Position numbers and translations under genes: made by a program
IMG/VR virus record: IMGVR_UViG_3300044731_000955
Span: 1-61,473 of that record
Direction: 5' to 3' (one strand)
Source: a virus
DNA: 61,473 nt
Part shown: positions 17,301-24,699 of the stretch, in pieces
How the letters are laid out: each line of letters begins with the position of its first letter
Numbering within the stretch: position 1 is the stretch's first letter
The notes under the pieces: generated by a model
The model's database searches: none
Seen by the model: the letters and a program-made list of their open reading frames with translations, nothing else
Told to the model about the DNA's origin: nothing

Positions 17301-18007
17301 CACTCTTGGAAGTTATTAGCGTCATAAACCACAATTATAGATTGAGCTACCGTATATGCTAATTGAGTACCTACAGTTAAAGTTCCTGCATTACCCAATG
17401 TAAATGTTGTCGATGAAGTTGTGGCATATCTGTCACCTTGTAAACCACTTGTACCAGAAGTCCCAGATGTTGCACTACTGCCAGAAGTTCCAGCCGTACC
17501 ACTTGTCGCAGACGAACCACTTGTCCCACTTGTCGCAGACGTTCCAGATGACCCACTTGAACCTCCCGTTCCGTCTGTGGCAGATGTTCCAGAAGACCCA
17601 CTCGACCCACTTGTTGCAGATGTCCCAGAGGAGCCACTAGTCGCAGATGAGCCAGATGTCCCACTTGTTCCCCCCGTTCCGTCTGTCGCAGATGTTCCAG
17701 AAGTCCCAGATGTCGCAGACGACCCACTTGTCCCCGCGGTAGCAGATGTCCCAGATGACCCACTTGTCGCAGATGAGCCACTAGTCCCTGCGGAGCCAGA
17801 TGACCCAGAAGTCCCAGACGAGCCAGATGTCGCACTTGTACCTGCAGTCCCTGATGTCGCACTTGTTCCAGATGACCCAGACGAGCCAGAAGTCCCAGAA
17901 GAACCAGAAGAGAAGCTCGTAGCGGTCACAATTCCGTCCGTTGCTACAAGAACTCCGTTAAGACCTCTTACCTTTAAATCGCCTGAAATTAATCCTTGTA
18001 TTGCCAT
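14360..18007 (-). CDS. Long tail fibre with Gly-X-X triplet repeats and S74 chaperone
   Basis: 1215 aa. After ~35 residues (GLISGDLKVRGLNG) come long stretches of collagen-like triplets built only from Gly, Ser, Thr and Ala (GTSGSSGTSATSGSSG type). They occur in three blocks, about 36-185, 275-325 and 485-595, separated by globular beta domains. The distal part has beta-repeat modules (GAATFSSSVTATTG) and a C-terminal S74 domain (LVSTRESKANIESI, LNPVQFNYRKK, YGFIADEVEKVN). The triplets lack proline, unusual for a collagen-like shaft. The blocks offer hundreds of Ser/Thr sites and might be glycosylated by the enzymes encoded at 3.8-10.8 kb. Confidence 0.88.
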   Translation of the reverse strand: MAIQGLISGDLKVRGLNGVLVATDGIVTATSFSSGSSGTSGSSGSSGTSATSGTAGTSATSGSSGTSGSSGSAGTSGSSATSGSSGTSATAGTSGSSATSGTSGTSATDGTGGTSGTSGSSATSGSSGTSATSGSSGSSGTSATDGTGGSSGSSGTSATSGTSGSSATSGTAGTSGSSATSGTSGTSGLQGDRYATTSSTTFTLGNAGTLTVGTQLAYTVAQSIIVVYDANNFQECEVTAYNPATGSLSFAAPTRTVGSGTYSAWSVNLDGASGGDGSSGTSGTSATAGTSGSTGTSGSSGSSGSSGTSGSSGSAGTSGTTGRNGIDGSSGASIANWYGAFTSTSTQVVTAANTPTAITYTNDELSNGIVYSGSQLTVQHTGIYEIAYSLQIEHTGGGGADVNIWLKKNGANIIRTDSILGLRSQSAKQLPFVSIIDSANANDYYEVYFQANASDVQVTAVAATGTIPAAPSIITNIKQIGVAVGTTSGTSGSSGSSGSSGINGSSGNTGSSGSAGSSGSSGTSGVDGSTGSSGSAGSSGSSGSSGTTGTSGSSATSGTSGTSGSAGSSGSSGTTGTSGTSATSGSTGTSGSSGTSGNATTSARAVQTFTSTSGQTTFTVTNGYNLGMVDVFVNGVKFVNGTDFTATNGTTVVMAAALAAGNIVEIDNLLTAYLPTNALRTITTFTATAAQTTFSVSYTQGLIDVFYNGSNLAQSEYTATNGTSIILATACQLNDIVVVYAYSYSVGAYSGIAGSGTINTIPKFTASSTIGDSAITDNGTTVTLVSRALSGTSATFSGNIGVGVTTISAWGSIFRVLEGGDTNNQSAIAFQNSANVLYLTTNSYFDTGWKYKFTDVAGQYLIDGSDHRWYTAASGTADNALTWVQRMNLDASGNLGIGTSSPSGKLHLSSTGDTYFVMTGGGTPLTYSLLVDSTNLRLFSGVGATTLLTIASTGAATFSSSVTATTGTLSTAYNGGSVGQLHITSSGTEGGTITFEKTSGTAQKYKFGLGTTSLFIYNETAGNQPFTLTSGGNVGIGMTGYSDMRLAVRGAGATSATFGFRVESSAANALFQVRNDGLIETGTQTNSPYNISATGRTAILSSSGVLGYLVSTRESKANIESISNVDFINQLNPVQFNYRKKDNITNEFTDELYDNITYGFIADEVEKVNKDLVFYQEDGVTLAGVEYNNMIAILTKAIQEQQAQIEELKKIVATK

Positions 18008-18008
18008 C

Positions 18009-18515
18009 TTAAACGTATTTAAAACTTGTTTTATTTTTCATATCCCCACTCAACATTTTCCACATTTTGTTTTTGCTAATCCCTAAAGCATCTGCCGCCT
18101 CTTGCCCACCTTCATAGTAAATTCCAGTTGATTCATCTAATATAATCTTTTTATCTGGGGCAAATTGATAATTTGCAGCTAACCATCTTCCTGCTGCTCT
18201 TGTTGCTTCTGTTATTTCTCTAAAATTATTTTCAACAGCATGAGTGACATTTTCTTGACGAGTCATCCATTCTAAATTACATAGCATATTGTTTGCTTTA
18301 TTACCATCCATATGGTTTACTTGCTCTTTGTTTTCTGGATTTGGTATATATGTTTCTGCTACTAATCTATGTACAGAATAGAACTTATTTTTGATATGTA
18401 CTCTTAAATAATTAGAACCATTAAAATGCAGTTTTAAAAACCTCATAGTCTTTAATGAGAATATTTTCCCATCAACGGTTACTAGATATTCAGGATGTTC
18501 TTTTAATTGGCGCAT
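18009..18515 (-). CDS. HNH homing endonuclease with NUMOD4-like start
   Basis: 168 aa. The N-terminus HPEYLVTVDGKIFSLK resembles NUMOD4. The HNH core is HRLVAETYIPNP ... VNHMDGNKANNMLCNLEW, with His, Asn and His in the expected order. A C-terminal helix-turn-helix-like part (GGQEAADALGISKNKMWKML) would bind DNA. It lies between the fibre operon and the upstream tail gene with 1-4 bp gaps, so it has inserted between genes without breaking them. It is the second homing endonuclease in the fibre locus. Confidence 0.88.
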   Translation of the reverse strand: MRQLKEHPEYLVTVDGKIFSLKTMRFLKLHFNGSNYLRVHIKNKFYSVHRLVAETYIPNPENKEQVNHMDGNKANNMLCNLEWMTRQENVTHAVENNFREITEATRAAGRWLAANYQFAPDKKIILDESTGIYYEGGQEAADALGISKNKMWKMLSGDMKNKTSFKYV

Positions 18516-18519
18516 AATA

Positions 18520-19047
18520 TTATTTAACTAGTATTCTAACAAATTCATTTAAGTAGAAAGGTACAGTAGATGCAACAGTTAAAGTTCCTGTTGATGATGT
18601 CCATAATACTTGGTTTCCAGTTGGTGTGCCTGAAGTAAGGATGGCACCAACATCCAAACCACCTCTTGATGCATAAAGTAAAGTTGTATTTACTGCTTCA
18701 GAGAATGTGATGCTAGCTGTTCCTTCTACTGCAAAATTAGAGTATTCACGAACGCCTTGTCCACCACCACCCGGTACTACACTACCACCAGAGCTACCAT
18801 TAGCTAATATTTCTTGTGCTATTGCAACCTTAGCCCCACAAAGAGCAAAGACGTAATTACTTACGCCGGGTACTGTGCTTATATTTTGGGTAATACCAAA
18901 ATTCAAAGCCTTCCACTCCATATATAATTGAATTGCTTTTCTTGGGTCTATGGTGCCATTGAAAAATCCTTTTTCTTTTGGAATCGCATCATTCCATAAG
19001 TATTCAGCTATTTTGGCTATCGATAAAACTTCTGCTGGTGTTGGCAT
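18520..19047 (-). CDS. Putative tail/fibre-associated structural protein
   Basis: 175 aa. The N-terminal half is helical (PTPAEVLSIAKIAEYLWNDA), followed by a Gly-rich hinge (GSSGGSVVPGGGGQG) and a beta-rich C-terminus (ILTSGTPTGNQVLWTSSTGT). This is the layout of a small adaptor or fibre-attachment protein. It lies between the HNH gene and another beta-rich gene in the structural operon. The family is not recognised. Confidence 0.55.
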   Translation of the reverse strand: MPTPAEVLSIAKIAEYLWNDAIPKEKGFFNGTIDPRKAIQLYMEWKALNFGITQNISTVPGVSNYVFALCGAKVAIAQEILANGSSGGSVVPGGGGQGVREYSNFAVEGTASITFSEAVNTTLLYASRGGLDVGAILTSGTPTGNQVLWTSSTGTLTVASTVPFYLNEFVRILVK

Positions 19048-19057
19048 TACTATTTAT

Positions 19058-19576
19058 TTAGAAGAAATAACTTTGGTTTGTACTAATGAATGTCGCTCTG
19101 TTTAAAGCTGCTTGCGCACTGAAAATATCAGATGCAAAAGATATAGCTTGGTATGCAGAATCTAATTCTACTCTAAGTATCATTTTAGTTTGATACCAGT
19201 TAGTGCTTGCTGTTAGATTTGCATTTGCTACTTGGCTTTCAGTTAAACCATAATAAAAAGTTTCATTGTATGCTGTAAAGGCAAAGGATGTGGTTTTAGT
19301 TGCCACTACCACATTTACAGATGTTAACCACTGAACAGTAATACTTAATGCTGTATCTTGTATTAGTACATTTAAACTAGTGGTTGTATCCACCAATGCC
19401 CACTCAATATAATCGGTAACTGTTCCCGCTGGTACCAAATAAGTACCATCTGATTGTAATAAATAAATTCTACGCTTAGTAATAGTTCCATCTGAACCTG
19501 TTGAGGTATCAGTTAAAAAAATTAAATTAGGCGTGCCGCTATTCTGGGATGCGGTAAAATTTGGGGAGAGAGGCAT
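19058..19576 (-). CDS. Putative beta-rich structural protein
   Basis: 172 aa, mostly predicted beta strands rich in Thr, Ser and Ala (NFTASQNSGTPNLIFLTDTS), ending in YFF. It is the first gene after the promoter at 19594-19601 and so probably heads the fibre transcription unit (19.6 to 11 kb). The domain is not recognised; it is likely virion-associated. Confidence 0.55.
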   Translation of the reverse strand: MPLSPNFTASQNSGTPNLIFLTDTSTGSDGTITKRRIYLLQSDGTYLVPAGTVTDYIEWALVDTTTSLNVLIQDTALSITVQWLTSVNVVVATKTTSFAFTAYNETFYYGLTESQVANANLTASTNWYQTKMILRVELDSAYQAISFASDIFSAQAALNRATFISTNQSYFF

Positions 19577-19593
19577 TGTATTAAAATTTTACC

Positions 19594-19601
19594 CAAATAT
19601 A
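19594..19601 (-). promoter_or_regulatory. -7 box (TATATTTG) of the fibre operon
   Basis: The minus strand reads TATATTTG 18 bp before the ATG at 19576. It lies in the gap after the stop of the 1527-aa gene, so fibres can be transcribed separately from the internal proteins. Confidence 0.6.
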
Positions 19602-19614
19602 AGAAATTTATGGC

Positions 19615-22600
19615 TTATTTTTTATAGTATTTCTTTTTCTCCCTTATTTCAGCTGATAAATCTTGTTTAAGCTTTTTATATTCCTCTTTAATGCCTTCGG
19701 TAGTAAATCCAGTAGCTTCTTGCACCTCTGCAATAGCCTCTAATTTTGCCGTTTGTAGAAGGTCTGCAGCTGTACTTCTTTTAAACTCTATAGTGTACTC
19801 TGGTAAAACCTCAATTTCTTCTGCTTTAAGACTTTTATAATCTTCTGTAATAAAAGCATTAAACTTATCTGCCGTCTTCTTTCTAAAAATATAATATTCC
19901 TCATTAGTCATAGCTCTTTTTTTGCCATCTGGGGAATAAATACCAAATGGGTAATCTTTTATTTCTGCTGGGTTTTGGTATGCATCTGTAGCAGCAAAGT
20001 TAATTTCACTTAAAAAAGCATCTATATTATCGCCATATTTGCCTTTTGTGAACATTTTGGATACTCCATCAGCACTATTTACATAAATTTCGCCATATTC
20101 ATAAGTTCTACCTCTGTAATCAAAACTAGGCTGTTCTTTAGAAAAAGCTCTAGTCATGCTTAGCTGATTTAAAACATTTGTTCCAAAGTCAATTGATTGT
20201 CTGGTAGTTGGGTTTAACAAGGTAGAAAGTTCTGTTTGAGTTCTATTAAAAGGTATTTGAGAACCTAATATTCCTCCTGTCATTTTACCTAATTGTGGTG
20301 CAAATTTCTCTTCTTTACCCTTAAATATGTTGGATAGCATACTGCCATACTTAGAGGCGCTTGTTGTCCAAGACGCATCAATAACCGAATTCATAGCAGC
20401 AAGTGCGCCTATTATAATTCTACTTTTTGTTTCATTTTCTGGGCTTTTTTCCATTACAACATAATCTGCCCACATACCTAATACTCTGCCTTCGTTACCA
20501 AGCAAGTCTAATGGTATAAATCTTCCGCCAATATTAATTGTTTCCTTTGGTCTACCTATTGCCTTTACTTTTTCTTGAGCATATTTTTCTGATTTAGCCG
20601 AACCTATAATTGCTTCTTTTGCCTCGTCATCATCGTCTGCTAAATTTTTGACTAATGATATAGCGTACATTAATACAGCAGTATATGATGCTCCTAACAA
20701 AGACCTGATTATATAATCATCACCTAATTCGTTAATTTCATCATTAGATATTTTTGTTTTTGCATTTTCAGTAGCAACTTTTGCATATCCTTTATACGCC
20801 AATCCTTTTAATGCACCATATGGGGTTAATTCTAATTGCATTTCTGTCCATCTTCCAATTGAATGAACAAATGGGAAAACTTGGGTAAAAGCTACATCCC
20901 CTGCATTAGAAACTGCTGTGCCAAGTTTCGTAGTGCTTTTCTTCATGCCCATATTAATATACTTTTGCACAGCATCCATAGGAATTAATATAATAGAAAC
21001 TATACCATTAGTAGTAGTTTTTCCTGTTTCTCTACCGGCTTGTCTTTCCCCTCTTGCAACTATATCTAAAGGAGCTGTACCGCCAATCATTCTGTAGGCT
21101 TCATTTTGTATTTCTTCATCAGTAGGATTTTCATTACCTTCTGATTTTAATTTGGTTTCAGCCATTGGTTTTAATGAAGCTATAGTTTTGTAGAATTCTT
21201 TTGATAATTCTTCGTTTCTAGCTCTTTCTACTCTTTCATTAATTGTTCTATTAATTTCATAAGTAGTAGGATTAGACACGCCTGATGCCTTTAAACTTGC
21301 AACAGCTTTATCAAATTCAACATCCCTATCCAAACTATACATTATTTCATATATCTTAGTAGCTTTTTCTTTTGAACTTAATTCTGGATAGAATTTATTT
21401 ATTTGTTTATTTATTTGCCAAAATTGAGTAAGTCCGGATACTGTAGCAGAACTTAATGTATCAGCTGATTCTAATAGTCTTTGTATGTATTTAACTTTTG
21501 AATATGCAGCATTAAATATATTTAAATCTACTTTTTTACCACCTAATTGGGCGTAAATAGGTTTTCCTATAAATTTTCCACCCAAAAATTTACCCTCACC
21601 TTGCTCTAAATATCTAACTCTAGCTTCGCCTTCTGTAACTTGTGTTAAATCAGAAAAAGAGCTACCTCTACTTACAGCACCTTTTATTAAAATTGTTTTA
21701 GCGTCTGCGATTGAATTAAGAAACTCTTTCCCAAATACTTTAGCTGCTGAAAATGGTTTACCTGTCTTTGCTGATACCGTAAATAATGTAGATACGGTTC
21801 TTAAAAATCCTGTTAAGTTTTGAATTTGATTATATACACTAGATAACTTATTAGACATTACAGCTTCTCTGTTTTCAAGAAATTCTATATTGCCGCCTTT
21901 AGTATCCATTATATATTGAAGCTGTTCTTCAAATAATCTTTTTCTAAAATAAGGTATGTCTGGGTTATCTATTATAGCTGCCAATTCTCTCATTCTTACA
22001 ACATCATCTTTACTTAATGAAATTAACCCAAGTTCTGCTGCTAATGCATCTTTAATATTAGCATCAGATAACATCCCTTTATTATTAAGTTCAATAAGTT
22101 TTGTAATCTTAGTCTTAGGTGTTTTTTCTCCCAAAGCACTTTTTACTTTATTTATTACGCCCTTGTTTAAGAACTTGTTAATCTCTTTTGTTTTAATATC
22201 TGCTACCTTAGAATCTAATTGTTCTAATACTGCATTTATTTCTGGTTTAGCTTGTTCTATTGTAAATCCTAAATCTAATATTGACTTTGTTATTTTCTCT
22301 TTGGCTTCATTAAGATTTGCTGCATTGCCAACTATTTTTGACCAATCTACTGATTTAACTGATTTATTATCAATTACTTTTTCTTTATAAAACCCAGCAT
22401 CAATAAGCTTTTGTCTTATAATATCGCTTACTTGGTTTTTAGTCAATAATGTATCAAAAATACTATCTATGTAATCGGCTAGAAATTCTTTTATTTCCTC
22501 TCTTTTTTCGTCAGTAAGATTTTCATCATTATCTATTAAGTCTTCTAATTCTGCTTGAGTCTTTTCCCAAATTGCATAATCTTTTTTATTATTAGCTATC

Positions 22601-24198
22601 GCAAATGCAAGAATATCATTTATATTTTTAATGTTCTCTTTCTTTTCTGCATAATATTCTTTAGCCTTTTGATTAATAGTCTTAACTAATTTTTTTAGAT
22701 AGGTTTGTTCATCTTCTGTAGATGGCATATCTAAATTAGATTCTGCATCCTTTCTAATTCTTTCTGCTGCTAAACGAGGGGCTAATGCACGAGCTTTGTC
22801 TGGATTATTTTCTTCTTCTTTTTTTAAATTAGCTTTAGCTGCTTTCTTCGAAGCGGTTACCATTTTCTTGGCATCGGAATCCTTTTGCAACTCTTCAAAT
22901 GCAGCTACAATATCTTCGTCAGTGCTAAATAATGATTTTTCAGCGCCATTTTCTATTGCTTTCTCTCTTACGCTTGAATATATACTTTTAAAGTCTTTGG
23001 CAAATCCTTTGAATTTACTTGACATTACATTATACCAATCAGCAAATTTAGTTATTCCATTTTCTATGTGGTATAATCCAAAATATGATAAATCTACATA
23101 ATCATCTTTAGAAGCAATACTTCTACTTCTCTGCATAAAATCTTTAAGCCTTTTGTCGTATTCAGTATCATTGGTTACACGCTTAATTTTTAAAGGATTT
23201 GCTTTAGTTCCTTTTTGCGCTTTATCTCTTTGTAATATTTCTTTCTTTAACCTCTCTACTTCTTTTTGTAATTCACTAGCTTTTAAATTAGCATCTGCTT
23301 CTTCTTCTAATTGGCTATCAGTTATTTCACTAGCGGCTTGCTTTACTGCTGATTTATCATCTTTGATTATATTGCCTATCCCTTTAGCTTGAGATGTAGC
23401 TTGTTTTGCTCTAACGGCATTTAATTCATCTATTCTAGTTTGAAGCGATTTAACTAATGATAAATTTGATAGTTTATATATTTCTTTAAATATATTGATA
23501 GCTCTACCATATGCTGTTCCTAATTGACCTAAACTAGCTGCTACTTGTTGGAATTTTTCATTTGCATCAATTTCATTTATACTAGCGTTTTCTGATGCTT
23601 TTGTATTACCAGATAATGCTGATTCGTTAGCTAAGCCAGCATAATAATTCATAGCTGCTCCAAGAATCATAGTTCTTTCTACAGGCTCTAAGCCGTTATT
23701 CATTTTGGTAGCTTCTAGAACAGCAGTTTCTACTCCAATTCCTTTTATTAAATTGTAAGCTAATTCTTTGCTCTTTGCAACAGGCAGAGTGGTATAAAGT
23801 GCATTAGGGTCATTTATCAATATGGATTTTTGTTCTTCTGTTAATCCTTCTGCTCTATTAATAAGTTGTTTATATAAAGAACGTATTTCTATGACTTCTT
23901 CATTGCCTTCAGTTTCTTTGGCAGTTGGAGTCCTTTGCTTGCTTGGTCGAACTCTTTCACCACCTTCGGTGATATCTTCCCTTGCGCCTGCAAGACGTGA
24001 AACTTCTTTCTTTGGGCGTCTGACTTGTATGGCATATTTTTCTTTTATTTGTGATAAATCAATTGTTTCATCAGTGACAAACTGGTCAAAAGGAGAAATC
24101 CCTGACTTATCTGGAATGGATAAATGCTTTATAAGCTGTTCTTCAGTTAGAGGTTCTCTTTTACCATCTATTGTAATATAGTATAAGCAGTCTGCCAT
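19615..24198 (-). CDS. Giant internal virion/polyvalent-type protein
   Basis: 1527 aa. The N-terminus (YYITIDGKREPLTEEQLIKH) is followed by ~800 residues of charged helix/coiled coil rich in Lys, Glu and Asn. A C-terminal third has more hydrophobic helices (ASYTAVLMYAISLVKNLADD, IIIGALAAMNSVIDASW) and a compact domain with FDYRGRTYEYGEIYVN. Such giant proteins in podoviruses are packaged in the capsid and ejected with DNA. The C-terminus resembles modules of phage polyvalent proteins, but no enzymatic motif was identified. It is followed upstream by a ferritin-like gene and a second giant gene. Role: internal or ejection protein, by context. Confidence 0.6.
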   Translation of the reverse strand: MADCLYYITIDGKREPLTEEQLIKHLSIPDKSGISPFDQFVTDETIDLSQIKEKYAIQVRRPKKEVSRLAGAREDITEGGERVRPSKQRTPTAKETEGNEEVIEIRSLYKQLINRAEGLTEEQKSILINDPNALYTTLPVAKSKELAYNLIKGIGVETAVLEATKMNNGLEPVERTMILGAAMNYYAGLANESALSGNTKASENASINEIDANEKFQQVAASLGQLGTAYGRAINIFKEIYKLSNLSLVKSLQTRIDELNAVRAKQATSQAKGIGNIIKDDKSAVKQAASEITDSQLEEEADANLKASELQKEVERLKKEILQRDKAQKGTKANPLKIKRVTNDTEYDKRLKDFMQRSRSIASKDDYVDLSYFGLYHIENGITKFADWYNVMSSKFKGFAKDFKSIYSSVREKAIENGAEKSLFSTDEDIVAAFEELQKDSDAKKMVTASKKAAKANLKKEEENNPDKARALAPRLAAERIRKDAESNLDMPSTEDEQTYLKKLVKTINQKAKEYYAEKKENIKNINDILAFAIANNKKDYAIWEKTQAELEDLIDNDENLTDEKREEIKEFLADYIDSIFDTLLTKNQVSDIIRQKLIDAGFYKEKVIDNKSVKSVDWSKIVGNAANLNEAKEKITKSILDLGFTIEQAKPEINAVLEQLDSKVADIKTKEINKFLNKGVINKVKSALGEKTPKTKITKLIELNNKGMLSDANIKDALAAELGLISLSKDDVVRMRELAAIIDNPDIPYFRKRLFEEQLQYIMDTKGGNIEFLENREAVMSNKLSSVYNQIQNLTGFLRTVSTLFTVSAKTGKPFSAAKVFGKEFLNSIADAKTILIKGAVSRGSSFSDLTQVTEGEARVRYLEQGEGKFLGGKFIGKPIYAQLGGKKVDLNIFNAAYSKVKYIQRLLESADTLSSATVSGLTQFWQINKQINKFYPELSSKEKATKIYEIMYSLDRDVEFDKAVASLKASGVSNPTTYEINRTINERVERARNEELSKEFYKTIASLKPMAETKLKSEGNENPTDEEIQNEAYRMIGGTAPLDIVARGERQAGRETGKTTTNGIVSIILIPMDAVQKYINMGMKKSTTKLGTAVSNAGDVAFTQVFPFVHSIGRWTEMQLELTPYGALKGLAYKGYAKVATENAKTKISNDEINELGDDYIIRSLLGASYTAVLMYAISLVKNLADDDDEAKEAIIGSAKSEKYAQEKVKAIGRPKETINIGGRFIPLDLLGNEGRVLGMWADYVVMEKSPENETKSRIIIGALAAMNSVIDASWTTSASKYGSMLSNIFKGKEEKFAPQLGKMTGGILGSQIPFNRTQTELSTLLNPTTRQSIDFGTNVLNQLSMTRAFSKEQPSFDYRGRTYEYGEIYVNSADGVSKMFTKGKYGDNIDAFLSEINFAATDAYQNPAEIKDYPFGIYSPDGKKRAMTNEEYYIFRKKTADKFNAFITEDYKSLKAEEIEVLPEYTIEFKRSTAADLLQTAKLEAIAEVQEATGFTTEGIKEEYKKLKQDLSAEIREKKKYYKK

Positions 24199-24207
24199 TG
24201 TTATTTT

Positions 24208-24699
24208 TTATTTATCTGAAATATGTTGGTCAAATTCAAGCAATTCTTTTGTCGCTTCAGCTATTTTGTACTTAGCTAACAAATCTCCATAAGAACCAAC
24301 GGCTTTGCGTTGAATTTCAATGAATTGCAAAAGGTATTGGGCTACAGAAACATCTTCATCTTCTGCTTGCTCATAAAACTTTTTGTAGTGATTATATACT
24401 TCTAATTCCATTTCATAGCCAAGATTAAGAGAGTCGCCTATATTTGCTATCTTATCTGATACTTCGTCTATTTTTGGTAAATCTGCGCAATCACCCATAT
24501 CGTTCATGAATTCAACATGGATTTGATAATGAGTTAATTCTTCAGCACTTTCTGCTAAAAAATACTTTTGGCTACCGAAATATCCTAATCTTTGCAATTG
24601 GTTAGCAAAGCTTTTCCATAAATTAGCCTGATAAAGCTCAAGTTCTATGGATTTCTGCAAACCTTTTCTCATGCTTGCACTTAATAGTGATTTTAACAT
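24208..24699 (-). CDS. Ferritin-like protein
   Basis: 163 aa, all-helical. The residues that form the ferritin di-iron site are present at ferritin spacing: E21, E54 and H57 in an ExxH motif (EELTH), E98 and Q130. The E21-E54 (33), E54-H57 (3) and E54-E98 (44) distances equal those I recall for bacterial ferritin A, and Q130 is off by one. The sequence around it (YFGSQKYFLAESAEELTHYQ) also fits a ferritin four-helix bundle. It overlaps the 1775-aa gene by 7 bp and is followed 9 bp later by the other giant gene, so it is co-expressed with internal virion proteins. It may store iron, protect DNA or act as a structural helix bundle. Confidence 0.75.
   Translation of the reverse strand: MLKSLLSASMRKGLQKSIELELYQANLWKSFANQLQRLGYFGSQKYFLAESAEELTHYQIHVEFMNDMGDCADLPKIDEVSDKIANIGDSLNLGYEMELEVYNHYKKFYEQAEDEDVSVAQYLLQFIEIQRKAVGSYGDLLAKYKIAEATKELLEFDQHISDK

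Noticed and set aside
16248-18086. Asp/Pro/Val-rich ORFs on the plus strand
   Set aside because: They are antisense to the Gly/Ser/Thr triplet repeats of the long fibre; the composition follows from repeat codons.
11019-18515. Diversity-generating retroelement acting on the fibres
   Set aside because: No reverse transcriptase gene and no A-biased template/variable repeat pair were seen; fibre similarity is explained by duplication.
21956-23392. Several plus-strand ORFs opposite the 1527-aa gene
   Set aside because: Hydrophobic Leu/Ser-rich shadows of helical Lys/Glu codons; no promoter or neighbour logic.
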